Shown in pieces: positions 1 to 10,834 of a DNA stretch of 64,000 nucleotides. The DNA lies in contig JAPEIS010000002.1 of NCBI GenBank assembly GCA_029531795.1, positions 1,178,001 to 1,242,000 on the forward strand, given 5' to 3'. The notes below the pieces were generated by a model that was given only the letters and a program-made list of their open reading frames with translations, made no database searches and was not told the DNA's origin. A program made the position numbers and the translations under genes. How positions within the stretch are numbered: position 1 is the first letter of the stretch; each line of letters begins with the position of its first letter. Source of the stretch: Sclerotinia nivalis. Its lineage: Eukaryota; Ascomycota; Leotiomycetes; Helotiales; Sclerotiniaceae.

Positions 1-2105
1 AAGGAAAGGCTAAGGGGTCTGTAATTAGGAAGCATGCGCCTTGTGTGGATGGGTGGGTGGTTGATGAATTTGATGGGGGATAGGTGTGAGTGAATAGGGA
101 GCTGATGGCCTGAACGAAAGGGTGGGCTATTAGGATGGGATGGGTATATGGATAAGATAGGATAGGTAGTAAATGAATTGAATTGATTTAATATATATCT
201 ACTCTACTGCGAAATGTGATTTGAATTGAGTAAAATGAATTGGTTTTGGTGATTAGGTGATTGATTGTTGTAACATAATGGTGGCTTTAACGGGATTTGG
301 CGATGAGTTTGTGTCATGGTATCGGATACTTCCATTAATACTCATTCATAGCCCTCATCTATCCTTCCCAGCTTCATTTAAACATACAAACAAAATTTGT
401 GAACTAATAGCTAGCGTTTGATATTATATTATTGCGCGTCCGGCTCGGCTTGAACTGGGGAATAAGTGTCAACGTGACTAGAAGTAGACTTTCGCAAGCA
501 ATGTTATATATATGGGGAATGCAATGACAAAGTATACCTAAGTACCTAGTAGGTACCCAACCAAACCAACACTAAACAATACAGCCTCACTGATCGAAGA
601 AGATAGAAAAAGTAAATATACTCGGCGAGGGGACTGGATTACTAAAACATGGATGCTTGCAATTTATACAGATATATGCTATTCAGGAAATCGAGATATC
701 ATACCATTTTTCACGGGGGATGTATGACAGGGTCTCGAACATCGATTTGGGAAACTTGGGAAACTTGGGTACCGTGCCCTTTTGCATCTGTCTGAATGAG
801 GCGCGCGATAGGGCGGAATCACGCTTGATAGGCTTGATATGATGGAAAACCTCCACGTTGGGATCGTCGGGATGTCTGCCGGATGTACTGCAGAGGGTTA
901 TGTGAGGTTGCTGATGCGGATGGATGGTTTGAAGAACCAACTACCTACTGTAGACGAGCTGAGGCGTTGGGTGGCTGCTAAGCTACTTGTTTGTCAGGGA
1001 GTGCAGTGCTTCCGCGTTCTAGCGTGAATCCGGGTTGTAGTTTGGCGTGTCTTGGTGGTGGTCACTGGTGGGTGGTTTGACAGCTGATCGACGGGTTTAG
1101 CATTTGTATGGGGTGAATGGATATATCCTTCGCATAGAGCAGTATGGTAGAAGTTATTGCGAGAAGGAGGGGAAGATTCTGAACTGGGGAGAGAAGCTAG
1201 CTAAGAATCAAAAGGTCCCAATTGGTCTCAGAACAGCGAATGGAATAGCCAAAAGGGAAAAAGACAGGGGGGGAATGATGTGCAAATGCTTCCTTCTATG
1301 CTGGGGTCATGGGTCTGGGTCGACTCGGTTCTTTCGCTTTTATGGAGTAAAACCTTTATGGAGTAAAACCTCCATAAAATGGAACAAACATAGTACCTAT
1401 AGTACCTAGTTATGCCATCCGCATGGGTGGAAAATGAGGAGAACCAGTGAAATTACAGCTTGATAATGTGCTGGCGTGGTGGAAGGCGAAATTAGCAGTG
1501 ATTAAAACATTAAATGGTACGGAATATTGAGATTCGCATGGAAAGTTACGATGAGGGAGAGATTCCGAGCTTCTCAGCTTGATGAGATGGGGGAATGAGA
1601 TGTTCATATTGATATTTACCTAGTTAATGAAAATAATAGAACTAATCAATTAAGGATTTGTTTTCTCTTGTCTACGGAGTAGTAGTTTTGATCTGATGAT
1701 AATATTTCTTGTATCTTGTATCTTCTATCTTATAGAGTAGGGTATTTTTAGTTGCGTGTTTTCTTTAACTTCTTTCCTTCCTTCCTGATAATAAATACAT
1801 CAATATTTAATTTGCTACGACAACTTTATTTACTTCATCCGCGACACAGACCGACCGAGTACCCTTTTACCCTTCTACCCTTCTACCCTTCAACAAATCT
1901 TTCCGAATGTCGTGTGTAATCATTGTACAGCATTATATTTATTATATTTGAACCTTCAACGACCTTGCTTATACGCGGCTTCACCCCTCACAAGAGATCG
2001 ATATCGAAACATCCGCGAAACATTCAGAAGGATTTGACGACTCTACTTTCTCAGAAGATAAGGCTCTTGGGCCTAAGAGGGAGAATCATATTCAACAAGT
2101 TCCAA
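1..2105. other. Gene-free region upstream of SSK1
   Basis: No convincing coding region is visible; the open frames here are short and lack family features. The stretch is rich in short A/T tracts. It holds a local tandem repeat (1339-1370) and, just before SSK1, a pyrimidine-rich run of repeated CCCTTCTA-like units (about 1861-1890), as seen in fungal core promoters. It probably contains the SSK1 promoter and 5' UTR, which tend to be long for signalling genes; this is inference. Confidence 0.5.
1339..1379. repeat. 16-bp tandem duplication followed by an inverted copy of its end
   Basis: The unit TTTATGGAGTAAAACC occurs at 1339-1354 and again at 1355-1370. It is followed directly by TCCATAAAA (1371-1379), which is the reverse complement of TTTTATGGA at 1338-1346. 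The array could fold into a small hairpin. No function is apparent. Confidence 0.8.
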
Positions 2106-4727
2106 ATGACGATAGGCGATCTAAAAACACGATTCAGAGCCAAATTTCAGCGAAGACATTCCCATACTGCCTCGATAGCATCCGCGAAAGATGAGGAGGA
2201 AAAGATTCATCCTGCGGAGGAAAAGAATAAAGCGATAACCCGAAGTTTACGATCCAGAGCGAGTTTTAGGTTACATCGAACATCAATATATGGAGGTTCA
2301 ACAAATGGTTCATCAAGGAATGGTTCAGGTTTTGGGAATAGGGATAGTATGGTTGAAGATCAAAGTCGAAGTCAAATTCAAAGTCAGAGTCAGAGTCAGA
2401 GTCAGAGTCAGAGTCAGAGTCAGAGTCAGAGTCAAAGTCAAGATTCAAAAGAAGCATCAAACTTGGAAGAAATAATTCCGGTTCATGAGGTTCATGATAA
2501 TAATAATAATGGTAGTGGTATCGGAATTGGTGCTGAAAGAGGAGATGGAGGAGAAGATGGAATTGGCGCGGAACTAAGGTTAAACTTTCGAAATAGTATG
2601 AGTAGCGATCTGCAACATCCTTCACATTCACAAACAACTTCACCATCAACACCAAATTTCAAACAACAACCTTTTATCAATTCCAAATTGATTATCGAAG
2701 AAGAAATTAATAAATACGATAGTTTTTCGACATCTACTGATTTTCCCACTCCGAATACAGATATACCAAGAGTTTTGGAGGAAGAAGAAGAGGAAGAAGA
2801 AAAGGATGAAATTCATGATCAGCCGCAATCAGAATCTAGAGAAGTGAAATTTGGTAATTCAACACCACAAAGCCCTGTCAGTCCAATTAATCATACCCAC
2901 CAACCTACACCTCGAAAACCCGAATTATCAAGACGCCAAAGCTTACTTCCTCATCAACAAACAAAATTAATTAAGACTTTATTAGAGACGGATTTACCAG
3001 CACAACCTCAAGTCAACGTGCCAACCGGAGGAACTGTTGGTGTCGATTATTTTTCCAATCACGGCCCTTTAACGATAAGCGCAGCGATGGTTACTCGAAA
3101 GATATGGGTTAAAAGGCCTGGTGCTTCTGCGACCTTGGTTACTATACATGAGGATGATTTGGTCGATGATGTGCGAGAGATGATTTTAAAGAAATATGCC
3201 AATTCATTGGGAAGAAGCTTCGATGCTCCGGATGTTACATTAAGGATTGTACCAAGGGAACAACAAAGGCAGGAAAGGATTTTGGGACCAGAGGAACCCA
3301 TGAGTCGAACACTCGATGCTTATTTTCCTGGTGGTCAATCAGTGGATGAAGCGTTGGTAATTGATGTACCTGCGCGAAGGACACCGAAACCGTCTCCTAG
3401 GCCCAATGTGCACCCGGTATATTATGAAGAAGGACGACCTACTGAAGCTGGATCGGATTATTTTCCTCCTATGCCAATTCCCGTCCCTTCTCCAGGCTTA
3501 CAACATAGTGTCCCTGTCCAAAATGGAACTCAACATTCAGCTCCCTTACTAGCGCATGCGATGTCAGTACTTACAACCGGTCATGTACCAGCTTTACCAT
3601 CTCCATCAGCTCCAAGAAGACATCATAGCTCGAGACCAAGGATAGGACGGACTCATACTTCATCTCCTACAATAATTAGTGGACATACCCAAGCTCCTGT
3701 TACAAACAATGGTACGCAATTTCAACGTGGTGGGAGATCAAGAACTCACTCAAGTGCCTCAGAAAAATCCGCGGTGCCTCCACCCCCACCACTCCCGACT
3801 CCGCCTGCGCCAAACCAGGATCTTGTACCCCAACGGGTCGCTACACCCCCTCCGAGAGTATCATCCCCTCGACCACAAAGAAGAGCTAAGAAGAAAGCTG
3901 GTGTCGATCATCCTTCATTACCCGCAGGCATGCTCAACGGCGCCGTTCCACCGATTAACGTTCTCATCGTCGAAGATAATATTATCAATTTAAAACTCCT
4001 TGAAGCCTTCATGAAACGTCTCAAAGTCCGCTGGCAAACCGCCATGAACGGTCGCGAAGCAGTAAATAAATGGCGAGGTGGTGGTTTTCATTTAGTACTA
4101 ATGGATATTCAACTCCCTATCATGTCCGGACTTGAAGCTACAAAGGAAATTCGCAGATTGGAGAGACTTAATAGTATCGGAGTTTTCAGCAGCAGTGCAA
4201 GTAGTAGTGCGCCTAGCGAAAGAGAGTTGGAGGAGGAACCATCGGATGGGGATAAGTTACCAAGCACGGTACTTTTTAAGAGTCCAGTTATTATTGTGGC
4301 TTTAACGGCCAGTTCATTGCAAAGTGATAGGCATGAGGCGTTGGCAGCCGGTTGTAATGATTTCTTGACCAAGGTTTGTTTAGTCCCTCATAATTTACTC
4401 ATCCATCCGTAGATATGCTAACATATTCCTAAACAGCCTGTTAACTTCGTCTGGCTCGAACGTAAAGTCATGGAATGGGGATGCATGCAAGCACTAATCG
4501 ATTTCGATGGTTGGAGGAAATGGAAGGACTTTAGTTCCCAGCAAGCAGCGGAAAAAGATGCGACTGATGCGAAAAAGAAGGATGCTCAAGGGGTAGTGAA
4601 AGCAAAGAAGAAGAATAGAAATTCTGGGAGCTTGAGTGGATTAGGAGGACAAGGGGGAAGTAGTACGAAATTGAGTATGTTGGGGCAGGGTGGTGGAGGA
4701 GTTGATAATGAGGTGGTCGTAGGATGA
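2106..4727 (+). CDS. SSK1: SSK1-type response regulator of the HOG osmostress pathway
   Basis: This is the response regulator that ends the histidine-kinase phosphorelay and controls the Ssk2-type MAPKKK of the HOG/SakA pathway in the cytoplasm. Exons are 2106-4373 and 4437-4727; the 63-bp intron has a GTTTGT donor, a GCTAAC branch site and a CAG acceptor. The product is 852 residues. The first ATG of the frame is at 2106, after an ATG-less open stretch. The N-terminal two thirds are low complexity, with an SQ dipeptide run (about residues 90-115), an E-rich run and proline-rich parts. The receiver domain starts near residue 618 with VLIVEDN (E623, D624). It continues through VLMDIQLP (phospho-acceptor D667) and ALTASS to FLTK, whose K756 is the last codon of exon 1. 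Exon 2 begins PVNFVWLERKV, as in Ssk1 proteins. The acidic pair, the Asp and the Lys are all present, so the domain should be functional. Confidence 0.95.
2377..2444 (+). repeat. AGTCAG hexanucleotide microsatellite inside SSK1
   Basis: About ten copies of the 6-bp unit AGTCAG run in frame and encode alternating Ser-Gln in the disordered N-terminal part of SSK1. Units of 6 bp keep the frame, so copy-number change would alter only tail length. Confidence 0.9.
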
Positions 4728-5036
4728 GGGAATGACCTTAATCTAAGATTTAAAGAACTGAGGGAAATTACGCGGTTTTGACACTTGAGGGTCGCGTGGC
4801 ATAGCATATCGTTTTGACGATGGGATTTTCTTTTGTTTTTTTGATGGCATTACTTCAAGCATGAAGTTTCTTTTCTTTTGTCACTTTGGGTCATGGGTGT
4901 GGATCGTGGACTTTGTTAGGTTTTGGGCACGGATTATAATGGGTAGGAGCCTAAAATATACACATGTCGTGAGACGGGTGGGACGACTGGCGTTGAGGGA
5001 TGGGTGGTGTTAATTGATGATTTTTAAGGGTTGCCC

Positions 5037-5051
5037 GGGGGGGGGGGGGGG
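5037..5051 (+). repeat. Homopolymer run of 15 G
   Basis: Fifteen consecutive G residues follow CCC. Such runs are unstable and are a common site of sequencing length error; this one could form a G-quadruplex with nearby G tracts. Confidence 0.9.
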
Positions 5052-5698
5052 TTGGGTGGTTAGTTTTATAACTTTTCTTGGAGGGGGAGATACGAGAGAT
5101 GGATTAGGGCGGTAGACTGGGCGGTAGGGGTAAATACCTATGATAAGGAAAGGAAAGGATGGAAATTTTGGGGTGAATATTGGTGGGAGGAATATTGGGT
5201 CGAAAGGAGATGAGGGATTGTATGGTTGAGCTCTGAGATGAGATGGAATGGGATGGGTTGAAATGGAGAGAGAGAGAATCAAGTACATATTATTTCATTT
5301 CATTTCGGATGCATGAATAACCTACGTAGAAGCTGAATTTGAAAATGAAAATGAAAATAAATAATTGTGAATGTTGGGCACTCAATACTCAATCTATTAA
5401 TAGTGTGAAGATATACTCGTATTATATCTCTTATTTTATCCTCTTCTAGATTTTGTTTATATATTTGGGTAGGTGGGTAGAGATAGATAGATATAATATA
5501 ACAGAATAGAATAGAATAACTCGATGTGCATATTACATATTACTTTTCAAAATCATTTTTCATTTTTCAATGTTTTCAATGTTTTCATTTTTGAGTCTGC
5601 ATTCCCACTTCCATTTCAATTCAATTAAATTCAATTCTCATTCACCCGCCGTGAAGAAAGAACTACCTATGTATGTATGTATATCTGTATATGAAGTC

Positions 5699-5752
5699 CA
5701 TCCACCCACCCATCCGCCCATCCATCCACCCATCCATCCATCATCCATCCCC
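5699..5752 (+). repeat. Imperfect CCAT/CACC microsatellite
   Basis: A run of CATC/CACC tetranucleotide units with a few interruptions, lying in a gene-free convergent region. Confidence 0.85.
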
Positions 5753-6566
5753 CAATATCATTTCTCATCCGCTGCCGGTCTCCCACCTCCCTCCCCTCTC
5801 AACCCTCCAATACTACCCATGAGCGTGAGCATCCCCGTTATCCAGAACGAGGTTAGGTAATATTTTAGATAAATATGCTTTCGAGGCAATGGCAATGAAG
5901 GAATGAAAATGTGTACCTAGAGACGTAGTAATACAAATACAAATAACAAGTAGACCAAGAGACCAATGGATCCATGAACGAACGCAGTTTGTTCGCATCA
6001 GATTTGCTTAATGGATAGACATCGGATCGTGACTGTTAGTGTTGGTGTTTTTTTTTTTGGATTTCGCTCCGTGAATTGTGATTTGGAAGGTTGCTACTGG
6101 TGTAGCGTAAAGTAAGGTAGAGTGAGTTGTAAAGAACAAGAGGGAAGAGAAGAATAAGGATAGATGGGAAGGAAGTTTGAAGACGATTTCGATCGGACGT
6201 TCTCTCAAAGGCGTTTAAACCTTGGGCACTATTTTAATGATGTTAGCCTCGTATAGATAATATCATTCAAGCGAATAAACAAATCTACTTACAAATTCTA
6301 GAGTGAAAGAAAATAGTCGACGATGCATTTTACGATATCGCCTAGTAGATGTAGAAGATCCCTTGATATGTCCTATGCAAACTATAACCCGATGTGAAGA
6401 TGAATTGTGTTGCCCCCGTGAAACCTAGATGGAAAATCAAGCAAAAGCTCAACTAATCATTTATGGGTAATGGGGTCTTTGAATAGCGTCCCGTTCTTTC
6501 AAAAAAATCTCAGCAAATGTCCTTTTCTAGATAAAATTGAATGCGCATCGAAGAGCAAGGGTAGGC

Positions 6567-7787
6567 TCACAAGTAATCCCTCTCAAATTCCGCATCCAAA
6601 TGAACGGGCACCCTATCATGATCCTCGGAATCGTTCCTCTTGTCTCTTTCTCTCTCCTTGTCCTTATCATCTGTCTTCTGATTCGCCAATAACTGCAACA
6701 ACAACTTATTATTTTGTGAAACGATCATTTCGATTTTATCGACTTTGCTTTCCAGCGCCCGCAATCGTGCATCGTTTCCCATGATATCGCGCCAGTCTTC
6801 TTTGGTCAATTGCCCTTCTACTACTACGCGTCGCGGTGGTTCGGATGGAGGGGGGGGAGGAGGAGGAAGTCGATAGTCTTGACCGTAGTGAACAATTGGT
6901 TCTTGGTGAACTTGTGGTGGTAGATGGTGCTCATTATTCGTAGTTCTTCGTCTCTTGTGCGGGCGGAATCCGTTCGCATCGGAAAATTCTCCATTTGGAG
7001 CTGATTGGTATACCAATTCTTGACCAGTAGGAGTATGCTGAGGTTGATTTTGTCCCATATCTGCAACTGGTTGTGGAGGAGCTGGACCCGCGACAATTCT
7101 CACACCTGGACTTTGATTTTGCATTAAATTCTCCTGCGCAATCACTTGTTTTCTGGCCTCTTTTCTAGATTCCTCTACCCTCCTTCTCGCATCGACTTGT
7201 CGTTGTCTCTCATTTTCCGCATCTGCATCCTCCACCTTCAAAAACTCAATCCATTCATCCAATAATGTATTTAATTCTCCACCAGGCTTTTCGGGTATAA
7301 CTTCATTTTCCCAATCACACACCTGTCTCCTACGAGCTTCTACCAATCTTGCGACCGTGGCGCTCATTTGCGCTAAAACTTTACCTGTAGACTCATGAAA
7401 TTGTGCATTGACTCCATTCCAGAATTGACTCTTGGTGCCTTCTTTGAAATTGTGTTTTTGAGCAATACAAGCTTTCAATGCCTGAATTTGATCGCGCTCA
7501 TCTAAATTCTGTCTCGGTTTGCGCGTCGCACTTCCACCTCCGATACTACTCGCGACGGAACTCTCTCTTAATTCTCTTGCTGGCGTCATCAAACTTCGTG
7601 GTATACTCGGAGGATGCATGCGCGATTCACTGCTAGGTGTTGCCATTGTTGGGGTTTGAGTTTGTGGTTGTGTTGAAGTGGACATGTTGGGCGATGGACG
7701 CGAATTTGCTGGGGTAGAAGGAGGAAGGATGGGAGCAGGTTGTGGTGTGGAGATTTGCGATTGACGGGTGGAAGCGTTTTGTGCCAT
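6567..7787 (-). CDS. Fungal protein with possible Myb/trihelix-like domain and C-terminal coiled coil
   Basis: The frame is intronless. I place the start at MAQNAST (7787, 406 residues); an in-frame ATG 13 codons upstream (7826) is the alternative. The N terminus is a disordered Ser/Thr/Pro/Gln tail of about 90 residues. A compact part (about residues 98-160 from 7787) begins near DQIQALKACIAQKH and holds WNGVNAQFHESTGK. Its spaced aromatics and basic helices resemble Myb/SANT or trihelix-type DNA-binding modules, but I cannot confirm this. A charged helical stretch follows, then a proline-rich linker, then a probable coiled coil (ARLRALESKVDKIEMIV) and a Lys/Glu/Asp-rich tail. A nuclear role is plausible but unproven. 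The family is one I recognise only as conserved-hypothetical. SSK1 converges on it from the left. Confidence 0.75.
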   Translation of the reverse strand: MAQNASTRQSQISTPQPAPILPPSTPANSRPSPNMSTSTQPQTQTPTMATPSSESRMHPPSIPRSLMTPARELRESSVASSIGGGSATRKPRQNLDERDQIQALKACIAQKHNFKEGTKSQFWNGVNAQFHESTGKVLAQMSATVARLVEARRRQVCDWENEVIPEKPGGELNTLLDEWIEFLKVEDADAENERQRQVDARRRVEESRKEARKQVIAQENLMQNQSPGVRIVAGPAPPQPVADMGQNQPQHTPTGQELVYQSAPNGEFSDANGFRPHKRRRTTNNEHHLPPQVHQEPIVHYGQDYRLPPPPPPPSEPPRRVVVEGQLTKEDWRDIMGNDARLRALESKVDKIEMIVSQNNKLLLQLLANQKTDDKDKERERDKRNDSEDHDRVPVHLDAEFERDYL

Positions 7788-8411
7788 CGCTGGAACGAGC
7801 TTAAATGTGTGGAAAGCTGATGGCATAAGTAAGTTGAAGTTAGATAATCTTTAGAGATGTGGGAGAAGTTTTAGAATGTGCAGGGTGTGCGAATGAATTT
7901 GAAGTCAGAGCGGATTCATGGTTCGAGACGAGGCTAATTTTATAAACTAGTCCTAATGAGGAATAGCTTACCTGATTTATCCCATAGTGATGATATGGAT
8001 GATTAAACAAATAAGGTGGTACTAGGCTATGAACTTGATATTTTGGGGAGAGGTTTAAAATGGTAATATTAAAAGATTCTCTTAATTAAAATTTACATAA
8101 TTTCTTCCCATCATTGCTTTTAGTTTCCTAACCTTTCCTGGTATCTTATTTCGATTCTCCTTCTCCTTACTCTAGCAGTCAGTCAATATTGAAGGTAGTT
8201 ATCACCTCAAGACGACAGACAACTGAGCAAAACATTACTTATAAGTCGCAGATAACTGAACAAAACATTTCTTATTCATATGCTGCAGACAACTGATTGA
8301 AATGGTTCTTATTCATAAGTTCTTTCTTTCGACTACATTACTTAACATTCGAGCAGAAGATATCTAAATTAACACCACGCTAACCCTATTCTTTTCCCCA
8401 AAACCTAATCC
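7788..8411. other. Intergenic region between the 6.5-kb gene and the permease
   Basis: No gene is seen. It should hold the promoter of the leftward gene ending at 6567 and the 3' UTR of the leftward permease. A motif close to CAGACAACTGA recurs near 8212-8220 and 8284-8294. Confidence 0.4.
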
Positions 8412-10184
8412 CTAAATATGATACTCAAAATCTAATTCTCCATCCCCAGTTTTCACCTTCCGCCTATCTTCAATCTCTCCTTTCCCAATCCTCTCTTTCA
8501 TCCTATTCTGACTCTTCACATACCAAACCTTTACTACAATTAACACTTGAGCAACACACAATGCTCCCAGAGAAAAACTATTCCCAAGAACGTATGGGGA
8601 AGTGCGATATATTTGGCCAGCAACTATTCCAGCCGTGTTGGCAATGGACTGCTGAATACCAATTGCTGTTGCACGTCTGTAATGTGGTGCTACGTTGACG
8701 TTTAGCCAGGTTATGTTGAGACCAGGACCAGTATAGACGGCGATGGCACAGAGGAACGTGGCGAAGAATTTTACTCCTTGGATAGGTGTTAGCTTTGTAT
8801 GATATGGCTTCGGGAATCGTAGCTTACCTTCATGTTTTACTGTGAGTAGCAAAATATAACCAACTATTCCGAAGATATTGGCGAAGAATAGAATCTAGGA
8901 TCTTGGTCAGTCTTCGCTTCATCTTAAAAATCCGAAAAATAGCTTACCGGTCCACGCATACTAATTTTGTCAGATACCCAAGCTAAGAATAAGAAACTAA
9001 TCGCACCCCACATGTATACGGGTATAGTGAGATAGTTTGCTTGGAGCGTGTTATAATTCATTGCTTTCAGAATGGATGGCAAAAATGTGCTAAACCCATA
9101 TAGTAGACAGTCTTGCATAAACTGGATGGCAGCGCTACAGTCACGGTTAGCGTATAGCCCAATCAGACATAGATATCCAAATCATACCTGATATAAAGCT
9201 TAGGGTCCTTGAGTTCAATTCGGAATTCTTCCCAAGAGAATTTCTCGGAGCCTGTAAATAAGGATCAGCTGAGGCTTCACAAATACATGCAAAATATATT
9301 GATGGCTCACCCATATACTTTTGTCTCTGAATAGCTCTCAGTCTCATCATCTCCCTTTCTTCTGCGTTCAAGAACCAAGCTTTGCCGGGATCGGTTGGAA
9401 GGCCAAACCAAACGACTATAGCGACAACGACACTAAAAAGCCCCTCGATAATGTATACCCATCTGAAACAATTAGCTTCTCTCATATCATCCTTTTGTCA
9501 CAATAAGAACAAACCTCCAGCCCGCAACCCCCGAAACACCATCCATCTGAAGAATTCCATAAGCCAAAAGTCCTCCAAATGCCCCAGACAATGCAGCACA
9601 GCTAAACAAATATCCAACTCGCTTAGCCTGTTCCTCTCGGCGATACACCATCGTCAAGTACAAGTTCAAGCAGGGAAATAGACCTGCTTCACAACATCCA
9701 AGAATCAATCTTGTAGCATAAAGACCGCCAATATTATGGACAAATCCAGTAAAAATGGTAGTGAGCGACCAGACAGCGCACAGCGTAGACAAAATCACAC
9801 GAGGGGTGATTTTTTTCATCAATACTGCTGCTGGTGTCTCAAAAGTTACGTAAGTTGCGTAGAAGATTGATACAGCGATAGAGAATTGCTGGTCCGTAGC
9901 GTGTATGTCTTTCAACATACCAGCGACTTTTACATTGCCTGATGATTGTTAGTTTCTGATCCTGTTCTGGTCTATGAATGATGTTTACCGATGTTTGAAC
10001 GATCCAAGAAACAAGACAAATATACCAGCATTATCACTGGCGTAAAAGCAAGATCAAGTTTCGCGAGTAGTTTAACTTCTTTTGCGGGATCAATGTAGAC
10101 ATCGATTTCTGAGTCGTCTGTGTGGTCTAGAACCCCGGGCTTCTCGTGAAGGGACCCCATCTTCTCACTATTGGGTTGTTCCAT
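8412..10184 (-). CDS. MFS transporter of the Dal5/allantoate permease (anion:cation symporter) family
   Basis: A plasma-membrane proton symporter likely importing a small organic anion or nitrogenous acid; members carry allantoate, nicotinate, biotin, pantothenate and similar substrates. Seven exons on the minus strand: 10184-9989, 9938-9515, 9462-9311, 9251-9188, 9134-8948, 8894-8828, 8776-8412. They join in frame to 484 residues, with introns of about 49-59 bp. The start is MEQPNSEK; the open frame continues upstream but has no ATG. Family marks include FLDRSNIGNVKVAGM after the first membrane span, TRLILGCCEAGLFP in span 4 and a hydrophilic central loop (PTDPGKAWFLNAEERE). About 12 hydrophobic segments are visible and the C terminus is charged. 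It lies 650 bp downstream of a Zn2Cys6 regulator on the same strand. The substrate cannot be read from sequence; the neighbouring D-glutamate cyclase suggests an amino-acid-derived acid (inference). Confidence 0.9.
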
Positions 10185-10834
10185 CCTGGATTGACTTTTG
10201 CGGGGTATCGCGAAGAATAATGCCAACCAACTGAAATCGCGAGGCTTGATCAATATAGGTAGACATCAAAGATACCATAAATGTAGTCATACTCTTATTA
10301 TATGTATGAATAGTGTGACGAACAGGGCTGGGAATGTCATGTTGGCGGGCTTGCAGTCCCGCGCGCGGGGTTACTCCGAGAAGATACCTATCAGAAGCAT
10401 TTATGCAAGATCATCCAGCTATCTGCAATTATCAATGATCAATCATCGTAAAGGCAGCCGTCAACAACCGCCCATTCAGCTAGTGGCATGTATGCAAGGA
10501 CACCTAATATAGTTACTTCGTGTGACCGATGATGCGCCGACAGTGGATGAACTCCGTTGGTGCCATGCAGTCGGTCCCACATCTTACGAACCCATAAATG
10601 ATATTTATCTCCTCGGGAAGATAACTAATAATATCAATACATGAAGAGATATATTTTGATATCCATGAAAGACCATATATTGACCTACAATGCGTGCATT
10701 CCATATTCTAAAATCTAGAAATGAATGAAGTGGCATTTTAGTCTCGATAACCGAAGTCGAAATATCCGTTCACCCGTCGCCGAGAGATTAAAGTAGGCAG
10801 CACAATGACTAGAATGTTGAGCGATAGTTCAAAC
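10185..10834. other. Promoter region of the permease gene
   Basis: A 650-bp gap between two leftward genes. It should contain the permease promoter and the 3' UTR of the Zn2Cys6 regulator. Two opposed AGATAA sites (10605-10624) are described separately. Confidence 0.5.
10605..10624. promoter_or_regulatory. Paired opposed GATA sites upstream of the Dal5-like permease
   Basis: TTATCT (10605-10610, AGATAA on the minus strand) and AGATAA (10619-10624) lie 8 bp apart in opposite orientation, about 420 bp upstream of the permease start. Closely paired HGATAR sites are the classic target of AreA/NIT2 nitrogen GATA factors. Single sites are frequent by chance, so the pairing is the only weight here. 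Confidence 0.4.

Larger units (their letters stand above)
4728..6566. other. Convergent intergenic region between SSK1 and the 6.5-kb gene
   Basis: No coding region is supported. Two genes end facing this 1.8-kb stretch, so both 3' UTRs lie here. It contains a 15-G run (5037-5051), a CCAT-type microsatellite (about 5699-5752) and several A/T-rich tracts. Confidence 0.5.

Noticed and set aside
1923..2105. Upstream extension of the SSK1 frame by 61 codons
   Set aside because: The extension has no ATG (it would begin with TTG), and the text after the ATG at 2106 (TIGDLKTRFRAKF) looks like a normal Ssk1-type start.
2266..2655. Minus-strand open frame with Asp-Ser repeats
   Set aside because: It is the antisense shadow of the SSK1 SQ microsatellite and lacks independent features.
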